Shown here one piece after another: positions 1 through 4,311 of a DNA stretch of 6,635 nucleotides. Made by a program: the position numbers and the translations under genes. Each line of letters opens with the position of its first letter. Within the stretch, counting starts at the first letter, position 1. The stretch comes from Alphaproteobacteria bacterium UBA2947 (GTDB lineage Bacteria; Pseudomonadota; Alphaproteobacteria; Rs-D84). Below the pieces are notes generated by a model. It was given only the letters and a program-made list of their open reading frames with translations, was not told the DNA's origin and did not search any database. Where the stretch lies: NCBI GenBank assembly GCA_002348925.1, contig DEBV01000004.1, forward strand, positions 121,443-128,077, read 5' to 3'.

Positions 1-6
1 ATGGGC

Positions 7-21
7 GGGGGGTGGGGTGAC
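7..21. repeat. G-rich 15-mer, left copy (also at 2569-2583)
   Basis: GGGGGGTGGGGTGAC begins 2 nt beyond the stop codon of the last GIY-YIG gene and matches 2569-2583 base for base. The surrounding bases differ, so the repeat is short and sharply bounded apart from scattered matches after GTGAC. Sequence to the left of the window is needed to tell whether another gene start follows, as it does for the right copy. Confidence 0.7.
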
Positions 22-23
22 AC

Positions 24-551
24 CTAGTTTTTCAATGGCAATTCAGTTAACCGAACCCCTTGGTGCATAAAATGGGCCGCACCACGAATAATACGATGTT
101 TGAAAGGTCTTCCAATATCTTCATAAAGTTTCAATGCCAATGCCGACAACGTATATTTTATACCATTATATTCAACTTCACGTTCCCCGACAACTGTGAC
201 CTTGATGCTGGGGTCACCAGCAAAGGTTAAAACATCACCATTCTTTATACCAAGTTTATACAGATTGAATGGTGGTTTCATAGGATATGGAAGTATTGCA
301 AAAATTGGGTCACCTACCATATACAATTCGGTGCTACCCCAACGATATTGTTCAAGGGACAGCAAATGGGCGTCTATTTCCGCTTCTGTGTCACATTCTC
401 GATAGCGATATTCTTGCCAGCCAAAAACGTCCAGATAACCATTCTTTATTAATTTTTTTATTTCAGCATCATATTTATCTGTGTCTGTTTTCCCAAGTTT
501 TACCACCCCAGGGACAGAACAAGTCATAATATAAAAAACAGGTTTTGCCAT
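24..551 (-). CDS. GIY-YIG (T5orf172/MUG113-like) + RAMA/DUF4357-like protein, copy 1
   Basis: 175 aa. Residues 1-80 look like a GIY-YIG domain of the T5orf172/MUG113 type: the first strand carries FYIMT (6-10, the GIY position), the second VKLGKT (17-22, the YIG position), followed by H62, R70 and the likely metal-binding E75 in STELY. The position where this family normally has its catalytic Arg holds E30, while the neighbouring paralogue keeps R30, so activity is doubtful. Residues about 100-172 (GDVLTF, VEYNG, LSALALKL, then GVRLTEL) resemble the RAMA/DUF4357 type of C-terminal domain, which is proposed to read modified DNA. The gene starts 14 nt after the stop of copy 2, behind a weak GGAC Shine-Dalgarno, so it is probably the last gene of the cargo operon within the window. 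Family assignment is from motif memory; nuclease or DNA-reader function is inferred. Confidence 0.8.
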   Translation of the reverse strand: MAKPVFYIMTCSVPGVVKLGKTDTDKYDAEIKKLIKNGYLDVFGWQEYRYRECDTEAEIDAHLLSLEQYRWGSTELYMVGDPIFAILPYPMKPPFNLYKLGIKNGDVLTFAGDPSIKVTVVGEREVEYNGIKYTLSALALKLYEDIGRPFKHRIIRGAAHFMHQGVRLTELPLKN

Positions 552-565
552 TGTTTGTCCATTAT

Positions 566-1162
566 TTATAATTTTGTTAATCTGGTTCCTTTATACAAGA
601 AATAATTTGCTCCTTGGTATGCTTTACTCAGGTTTGCTTTGCCCATATCTTCATACAGTTTAAGTGTTAATGGTGATAACTTATAAACAACCCCATTATA
701 TTCAACTTCACGTTCTCCAACGACTTTAACTTTGATATTCGGGTCATCAACAAATGTCAAAATATCACCGATTTTGATGCCTTTATCAAACATATTGAAT
801 AATTGACCCTGTCTGCGGGTTTTTGCAATTTGTTTTATTTGCGTGGTCTTTGGTGTTGCATCCTTTGGATAAATTACATTGCCAGAAAAGGTCAACAACA
901 ACTGCTTGGCTTTATCTGCGTCCATTGAATATAATTCACTATCACCCAAACGAATAAATTTGAACAAATCTTTTAACAAATCTTCTGTTTCATCATAATT
1001 GTCCATTTCAATTGCAAAGTAAGGTTTCAACCCTGAAACATTTGAATAACCGTTTTGTGATAAATACCGCATCCGTTCTGGATAATTCTTTGTGCCTGCA
1101 ATGCCTATTTTTATCACCCCAGATACAGATGTTGTCATAATATAAAGAACACCCTTTGCCAT
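566..1162 (-). CDS. GIY-YIG (T5orf172/MUG113-like) + RAMA/DUF4357-like protein, copy 2
   Basis: 198 aa, paralogue of the next gene downstream; the first 20 residues and the C-terminal domain align almost without gaps (both contain VVGEREVEYNG and LKLYED). GIY-position strand LYIMT (6-10), YIG-position strand IKIG (17-20), and R30 in PERMRYL at the usual catalytic Arg position. E76 in DSELY is the probable metal ligand. The His that copy 1 has at residue 62 corresponds to Leu63 here. A linker of about 25 residues (roughly 98-124), rich in Lys, Thr and Gln and absent from copy 1, joins the nuclease-like part to the RAMA/DUF4357-like domain (125-198). The Shine-Dalgarno AAAGGGGG lies 6 nt before the ATG. 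The upstream 86 nt hold a decayed copy of the 3' end of the anchored 69-aa gene. Most likely a DNA endonuclease guided or gated by base modification; this is inference. Confidence 0.83.
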   Translation of the reverse strand: MAKGVLYIMTTSVSGVIKIGIAGTKNYPERMRYLSQNGYSNVSGLKPYFAIEMDNYDETEDLLKDLFKFIRLGDSELYSMDADKAKQLLLTFSGNVIYPKDATPKTTQIKQIAKTRRQGQLFNMFDKGIKIGDILTFVDDPNIKVKVVGEREVEYNGVVYKLSPLTLKLYEDMGKANLSKAYQGANYFLYKGTRLTKL

Positions 1163-1171
1163 AATATACCC

Positions 1172-1255
1172 CCTTTATTTGAATCGTTATTTGCATAATA
1201 AGTACTATCAACCCAATTATCCCAGAACTGACGGCAACACAGAATGTTTTATTTG
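1172..1255 (-). pseudogene. Decayed duplicate of the 3' end of the anchored 69-aa gene
   Basis: Read on the minus strand this segment encodes KTFCVAVSSGIIGLIVLI, close to KTFWVAVVSGIIGLITLI at the end of the intact gene (1901-2110). The DNA matches too, from the CAAATAAAAC at the start to the CAAATAAAGG stop/Shine-Dalgarno boundary at the end. About 15 extra bases (near 1185-1200) shift the frame, so the original stop is no longer read. There is no start codon for this fragment; its first bases serve as the stop codon of the zinc-ribbon gene. Its last bases supply the Shine-Dalgarno of the GIY-YIG gene at 1162. It is best read as the scar of a duplication or deletion between homologous cargo genes. 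Confidence 0.75.
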
Positions 1256-1656
1256 TGTGTGCTGGTTACTGGAAGTTTTGCTCCGCAACCTGAACAAAAC
1301 TTGGAATCGACTGTGTTTTCAGTTTTGCACTTTTTGCATATAACAGAGTTTTTTAATGCTTTGAATTTTTTACCACAATTCGGGCAAAATGTCGCACCTG
1401 GTTCCAATATGGCGTCACAATACACACATCTATTTTTTACTTCCGACTTGTGTCCAATAAACGAACCGCATTTTTCACAATAGAGATTATCGCCTGGAAA
1501 AACGGCAATAGCAACCAATATTAAACCAATCAAAGGCAAACAAATTACCCCCAAAATAATCCAAAACATATGCTTGGACCACCATTTTGGCGGAATAGAA
1601 TTTACTACGGGTGTGTTACATTTACAATGTTTACAATATGCGGTTGTAGGTTCCAT
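1249..1656 (-). CDS. Membrane zinc-ribbon protein with LITAF-like first domain
   Basis: 135 aa from the ATG at 1656. An in-frame ATG at 1665 is less likely because the Shine-Dalgarno AAGGA touches it directly, whereas it lies 8 nt from the ATG at 1656. Order of parts: a C8/C11 pair; a hydrophobic stretch at about 31-53 able to enter or cross the membrane; a second pair C60/C63; a zinc ribbon with C77/C80 and C91/C94; and another with C107/C110 and C121/C124. A CxxC, membrane stretch, CxxC arrangement ending in YCEKCGSFIG is the layout of LITAF-type domains, where one zinc site is closed across a membrane-inserted hairpin; the identification is by layout only. The two C-terminal ribbons are of the common bacterial zinc-ribbon type and probably mediate protein or nucleic-acid contacts. 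Specific role unknown. The last codons and stop lie at a recombination junction with a pseudogene. Confidence 0.87.
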   Translation of the reverse strand: MEPTTAYCKHCKCNTPVVNSIPPKWWSKHMFWIILGVICLPLIGLILVAIAVFPGDNLYCEKCGSFIGHKSEVKNRCVYCDAILEPGATFCPNCGKKFKALKNSVICKKCKTENTVDSKFCSGCGAKLPVTSTHK

Positions 1657-1677
1657 TTTTCTCATCCTTTTATAAAA

Positions 1678-1887
1678 TTAATACACTCTCATTTGTCTAA
1701 TAACAGAATCAATATCTCCAAGAGTTTGCACAGTGGCTTTAAAACCAACCCAGGTTTGATAACGTGCCTGATAAGAAGCCCAACCATAATTAACAAGGAA
1801 TATTGACATCAACACAATAATAGTAACCAATAGTTTGTTTGTACGTTTTAACAGGTCTTTGACATCTTTATCGTTTGTTACTTTCAT
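1678..1887 (-). CDS. Small single-pass membrane protein, 69 aa, unknown function
   Basis: Not recognised. A charged N-terminus (MKVTNDKDVKDLLKRTNK) is followed by one hydrophobic helix at about 19-35 (LLVTIIVLMSIFLVNYG) and a soluble tail of about 30 residues containing several aromatic residues. The Lys/Arg-rich N-terminus suggests the N-in, C-out orientation. It has the best Shine-Dalgarno in the window (AAAGGAG, 7 nt before the ATG), and that sequence directly follows the stop of the upstream 69-aa gene. 12 nt follows to the upstream in-frame start of the zinc-ribbon gene, or 21 nt to its preferred start. It looks like a subunit of a membrane assembly made by this operon, but no function can be read from the sequence. 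Confidence 0.8.
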   Translation of the reverse strand: MKVTNDKDVKDLLKRTNKLLVTIIVLMSIFLVNYGWASYQARYQTWVGFKATVQTLGDIDSVIRQMRVY

Positions 1888-1900
1888 TTTTGTTTCTCCT

Positions 1901-2110
1901 TTATTTGAATATCAGTGTTATCAAGCCAATTATACCAGAAACCACAGCAACCCAGAAAGTTTTATTTGCGATGCGCTGGGTTTGTTTGGCAATAGTTTTC
2001 ATTTCGTCATTATAGTTATCTTGTTTCAGTTCCTTTAGTGCCATAATGTTATTTTGCTGTTTTTGTGCTTCCGCATTGTGACATACTGCTCTTGCACTGT
2101 GATTGTCCAT
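1901..2110 (-). CDS. Small C-terminally membrane-anchored protein, 69 aa
   Basis: Not recognised. Residues 1-48 are hydrophilic and probably helical, rich in Gln, Asn and Lys (for example ALKELKQDNYNDEMKTIAKQ), which fits a short coiled coil. Residues 51-68 (TFWVAVVSGIIGLITLIF) form a single hydrophobic helix ending one residue before the C-terminus. This is a tail-anchor layout, also seen in small phage accessory and lysis proteins, though nothing here identifies it as such. The ATG at 2110 has AGGGG 6 nt upstream; a second in-frame Met at residue 23 is a weaker alternative start. Its 3' end is duplicated as a decayed fragment at 1172-1255, which shows that this gene, or a sister of it, took part in reshuffling of the cassette. 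Confidence 0.78.
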   Translation of the reverse strand: MDNHSARAVCHNAEAQKQQNNIMALKELKQDNYNDEMKTIAKQTQRIANKTFWVAVVSGIIGLITLIFK

Positions 2111-2156
2111 ATGTTACCCCTTTTGCGTGTTGTTGGTCATTTTTATGTTTATTTCA

Positions 2157-2423
2157 TTACATATAACGATAGATGTTATGCAGTTCTGATTTTATGCCAC
2201 TTAACTCTGTTTGTAAAACACATACCAACATCATAAACAAAATAATGATAGCCAATTTAAACCAGTTATCTGCTATCCATTTTAATAAAAACTGCATATC
2301 TTTATGGAATATTTGTCGCATTGTTGTTTTCTGTTTTAATTTCTCATATCTTGCTGCAACGAAGTACCATTCAATAATGCAAATTATTGGTAATAATATA
2401 GCGCATACAGTAAAAGTGGTCAT
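2157..2423 (-). CDS. Small two-helix membrane protein, 88 aa, unknown function
   Basis: Start placed at the ATG at 2423 because AAGGA lies 7 nt before it and a TATACT -10-like box lies about 30 nt upstream. The frame stays open back to a GTG at 2561, but that extension has no Shine-Dalgarno and starts inside a G/C-run element, so I regard it as non-coding. Two hydrophobic helices, about 4-22 (FTVCAILLPIICIIEWYFV) and 54-71 (WFKLAIIILFMMLVCVLQ), flank a basic loop of about 30 residues containing EKLKQKTTMRQIFHKDMQ. A positive loop between the two helices predicts both termini outside. First gene of the cargo operon, 46 nt ahead of the anchored 69-aa gene. Function unknown. Confidence 0.75.
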   Translation of the reverse strand: MTTFTVCAILLPIICIIEWYFVAARYEKLKQKTTMRQIFHKDMQFLLKWIADNWFKLAIIILFMMLVCVLQTELSGIKSELHNIYRYM

Positions 2424-2452
2424 TTCATCATCCTTTAACCAAAATTTTTCAT

Positions 2453-2480
2453 AGTATAAACCAAATACCCCACCAAAGAA
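2453..2480 (-). promoter_or_regulatory. Possible promoter of the cargo operon
   Basis: Read on the minus strand, TATACT (2453-2458, five of six to consensus) is preceded 16 nt upstream by the weak -35-like TTCTTT (2475-2480). Transcription would start around 2446, leaving a leader of about 23 nt that carries the Shine-Dalgarno of the 88-aa gene. The -35 match is poor and the region is AT-rich, so this is tentative. Confidence 0.3.
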
Positions 2481-2568
2481 TTCCAAAGGTATATTTTTTC
2501 TTTTGTTTCTGTTGGTAATTTTACTATAAATGGGAATTTTTTTCCACACTAAAATAACCACCCTTATA

Positions 2569-2583
2569 GGGGGGTGGGGTGAC
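2569..2583. repeat. G-rich 15-mer, right copy (also at 7-21)
   Basis: GGGGGGTGGGGTGAC, identical to positions 7-21. This copy overlaps a short palindromic stretch, CCACCC (2558-2563) against GGGTGG (2572-2577), and an inner CCCTTATAGGG. It lies about 145 bp upstream of the first cargo gene, while the other copy lies immediately behind the last cargo gene, so the pair brackets the cassette. It could be a regulatory element repeated before successive transcription units of the element, or a recombination site; the sequence alone does not decide. Confidence 0.7.
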
Positions 2584-2623
2584 TCGAGTGAATAGTGGAG
2601 TGATTGGTTAATAAAGCATACGG

Positions 2624-2658
2624 TGTAAAGGGTTGTATAAAGGGGTGATGTATAGGGT
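2624..2658. repeat. Three iteron-like direct repeats
   Basis: On the plus strand TGTAAAGGGT (2624-2633), TGTATAAAGGGGT (2634-2646) and TGTATAGGGT (2649-2658) follow each other as imperfect copies of one motif, starting 10 and 15 nt apart. A fourth relative may be TTATAGGGGGGTGGGG at 2564-2579. Degenerate head-to-tail copies close to a gene for a RepA-like ATPase are what replication iterons or operator arrays look like, but the repeats are few and uneven. Confidence 0.5.
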
Positions 2659-2689
2659 GGTTATATTGCTGTGCTGTGTCCGCAGGTTA

Positions 2690-2740
2690 ATGTCCGTCTG
2701 TCCGTCTTTTTATAAATAAAAAGGACGGACGGACAGACAT
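2690..2740. repeat. Long imperfect hairpin of 4-nt repeats behind the RepA-like gene
   Basis: ATGTCCGTCTGTCCGTC and five or more T/A pairs on the left face AAAAAGGACGGACGGACAGACAT on the right. The stem is about 22 bp with one mismatch, one wobble-compatible pair and one bulged base, around a very short AT loop. Both arms are made of GTCC/GTCT units, so slippage may have shaped them. It starts 4 nt past the ATPase stop codon. A run of U lies near the tip, not after the stem, so it is not a textbook intrinsic terminator in either direction. It could still end or stabilise the core transcript, or act as an origin or single-strand initiation structure. Confidence 0.75.
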
Positions 2741-2744
2741 AAGG

Positions 2745-3785
2745 TTAAAAATAAAGAGAAGCATCTATATCTTCCAAATCTTCTTCTCTTGGCCCTGGTT
2801 CTTCAGGAAAAGGTGCTTGCGCTGGCTCAGCAATGTTTTTTAATTGCTTGGCAAGTTCTCCAACTGTTGATTTGCTGATACCTGTTTCTGATTCTATATC
2901 CCTGTATGATTTGCCTTGGGACAGCAGATTGCTAATCTTTTCAAGTTTTTTTGCTTTTTCTGCGTCTTTCTTGATTTGATTATCTGTGTCTGTTACTTTG
3001 AATTCCGACCAAGACACAAATCCTTGTTCACTAACAGTTTCCAATTGGAACCCAACAGGTTTAAGAATGGAACCAGCAACGTTGCGTGATTTTTGATATC
3101 GCATAACGAATTTTGCACCATCGGTTATATTGTATGATGCAGGTTTTTCCAATGATAATACAGCATCCATAATGTCTTGTTTTTTACTGGTTCCACGATT
3201 GCCGTGTTCGGGGTCTTTACCTGAATGGTCAATCAGCAGAACTGATTTACCACGACGTTTCAGGTCAATCAACCATCTTTGCATTGGTGTCCAACTTTCT
3301 GCTTCGTTTTCCTTGCCAAACGAACACAATGCAGAAAGGTTGTCTATGATTATAAGTTCACAATCACCCAGCAGTGCGGTTATTTGTTCTTGCCCCTTGG
3401 GTGTGCCTATATTGGGCAACGTGCTTTCTGACAGGTCATTGGATAGAATTTTGAACCTATCAAACGTGTCGGGGTTGCACAAATCCATTCCAAATCCCAA
3501 ATTGGTTATTCTGGTTTGAAAATCTTTGCCTGTCATTTCACCGTCAATGTATAACACTGAACGGCTTTTGGGTATGGTGAAATTAAATGCGTTCTTTCCA
3601 CTTGCAATGGCCATTCCCAACGTCATTGCAAAATACGTTTTTCCGATACCACGTTGGGCATATAAGATTGCCAGGGATTTTTCCTGAATGAACGGATATG
3701 CAATCCATTCACGTTCTGGGATTTCCATTTCCAGCAGATTACGCAGTGAAACCACTGAATATTGTGGGGTGTTATTGCCTGCCAT
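2745..3785 (-). CDS. RepA-like RecA-fold ATPase (AAA_25 type) with C-terminal HTH
   Basis: 346 aa. Walker A is AQRGIGKT (43-50); YIDGEM (79-84) supplies the likely catalytic E83; Walker B is LIIIDN (144-149), followed by SVLLIDHSGKD (181-191) and RGTSKKQDIMDAV (197-209). This is the motif order of hexameric RepA-type replicative helicases of plasmids and phages (AAA_25 family; RSF1010 RepA is the known example). Residues about 282-316 form a helix-turn-helix (SYRDIESETGISKSTVGEL), which could bind origin DNA, and the tail is acidic (EEPGPREEDLEDID). The ATG at 3785 has AAAGGGG 6 nt before it and lies 14 nt inside the upstream 57-aa gene, so translation is probably coupled. It likely unwinds or organises DNA for element replication; the iteron and hairpin region right behind it may be its target. 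The fold is well supported, the exact role inferred. Confidence 0.9.
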   Translation of the reverse strand: MAGNNTPQYSVVSLRNLLEMEIPEREWIAYPFIQEKSLAILYAQRGIGKTYFAMTLGMAIASGKNAFNFTIPKSRSVLYIDGEMTGKDFQTRITNLGFGMDLCNPDTFDRFKILSNDLSESTLPNIGTPKGQEQITALLGDCELIIIDNLSALCSFGKENEAESWTPMQRWLIDLKRRGKSVLLIDHSGKDPEHGNRGTSKKQDIMDAVLSLEKPASYNITDGAKFVMRYQKSRNVAGSILKPVGFQLETVSEQGFVSWSEFKVTDTDNQIKKDAEKAKKLEKISNLLSQGKSYRDIESETGISKSTVGELAKQLKNIAEPAQAPFPEEPGPREEDLEDIDASLYF

Positions 3786-3945
3786 TTTGCACCCCTTTGG
3801 TTACATACCACGTGTTGGATTGTGTGAAATACAATTGAACTGGGCCAAAATTATCTTGTAAAATTGGGTGTTCAATACTATAATCATAGGTGAAGCAAGT
3901 GGAGCCATTCGTTAATACGGTGGCCCCGCATTTTTTATTTATCAT
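3772..3945 (-). CDS. Small overlapping gene, 57 aa, unknown function
   Basis: Runs from the ATG at 3945 to the TAA at 3772 and begins MINKKCGATVLTNGSTCFTY. Evidence that it is real: a strong Shine-Dalgarno-like AAAGGGGGTG 4-5 nt before the ATG, an 11-nt overlap with the end of the AlpA/Xis-like gene, and a 14-nt overlap with the start of the ATPase gene. This is the chained arrangement expected of translationally coupled genes, and without it a gap of about 150 nt would break the operon. The product is soluble, rich in beta-formers and aromatic residues (GPVQLYF, NTWYVTKGV), with two Cys (6 and 17) and no recognised motif. It could be a small partner of either neighbour. Confidence 0.7.
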   Translation of the reverse strand: MINKKCGATVLTNGSTCFTYDYSIEHPILQDNFGPVQLYFTQSNTWYVTKGVQNGRQ

Positions 3946-4159
3946 TGTTCACCCCCTTTGGTTGCGGGTTTGATTCCAACCAAGTCAAAAACTTGGGAAC
4001 GTTGATTAACAGTTTGCGACCAAGGGTGCAGACGGCACCACTGGATACCAAACCGTTCGTATTTCTGAAAAACAGAAGATTACGCAATCCGCCCATTTTG
4101 AAAGCGGGGTTATTTGCAACGAATTGTTGCGGTGTTTGTAATGTATTATTGTCAACCAT
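3935..4159 (-). CDS. AlpA/Xis-like helix-turn-helix DNA-binding protein
   Basis: 74 aa. The pattern TPQQFVANNPAFKMGGLRNL, then NTNGLVSSGAVCTLGRKLLI and PKFLTWLES, matches a small winged-helix family common in proteobacterial islands and prophages: recognition helix around 12-31, a wing around GAVCTLGRKLLI (41-52), and a final helix ending in WLES. Such proteins act as excisionases or as activators of excision and integrase genes. The ATG at 4159 has an excellent AAGGAG 7 nt upstream. Position downstream of the integrase and ahead of the RepA-like ATPase fits a switch that couples excision to replication. No catalytic function expected; targets might be the repeats near the integrase promoter, which is inference. 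Confidence 0.83.
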   Translation of the reverse strand: MVDNNTLQTPQQFVANNPAFKMGGLRNLLFFRNTNGLVSSGAVCTLGRKLLINVPKFLTWLESNPQPKGVNNDK

Positions 4160-4311
4160 AATGTTGCTCCTTATTTTGATTTGTTTCGCAGATTTTTACC
4201 ATCTACTACTAGAAATATAGAAACAACAATGGTGGTTACGATTCCAGACCGATTGTCTGATTTTGCTTTTGTAACCCGCAGAAATCAAGGATTGGTATAA
4301 AAAATGTGTTT
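4160..4311. other. Intergenic gap, possible second promoter
   Basis: 152 nt between the 297-aa gene and the AlpA/Xis-like gene with no credible gene. It contains a small inverted repeat, CAGAC (4245-4249) against GTCTG (4255-4259). Read on the minus strand, an AT-rich stretch TTGTTTCTATATTTCTAG lies about 60 nt before the ATG at 4159 and could carry a promoter for the AlpA/Xis-RepA transcript; no clean -35/-10 pair is visible. No terminator is seen behind the 297-aa gene. Confidence 0.4.

Larger units (their letters stand above)
2424..2744. other. Non-coding control or origin-like region between core and cargo operons
   Basis: About 320 nt without a convincing gene. From right to left it holds the long hairpin (2690-2740), three iteron-like repeats (2624-2658), an AT-rich stretch with TTAATAAAG (2608-2616), the G-rich 15-mer (2569-2583) and a possible promoter of the cargo operon. 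The only longer open frame is the unsupported upstream extension of the 88-aa gene. Iterons, hairpin and AT-rich sequence beside a gene for a RepA-like ATPase suggest a replication origin; the alternative is a regulated promoter region. Confidence 0.45.

Noticed and set aside
1008..1211. 67-aa minus-strand frame overlapping the GIY-YIG gene start
   Set aside because: Only its first residues have homology, to the decayed 69-aa gene fragment; the rest is an out-of-frame reading of the GIY-YIG gene.
2424..2561. N-terminal extension of the 88-aa membrane protein from a GTG at 2561
   Set aside because: No Shine-Dalgarno before the GTG, which sits beside the G-rich repeat; the internal ATG at 2423 has a good site, and the extension contains a promoter-like box.
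2690..2740. CRISPR-like or miniature transposon reading of the GTCC repeats
   Set aside because: There is a single hairpin of tandem 4-nt units with no spacers, no separate terminal repeats and no target-site duplication.
3130..3519. 129-aa open frame on the plus strand
   Set aside because: Antisense to the well-supported RepA-like ATPase; composition is that of a shadow frame.
4160..4311. Short frame of about 32 codons from a TTG in the gap
   Set aside because: No Shine-Dalgarno, a rare start codon and no overlap pattern with its neighbours, unlike the 57-aa gene.
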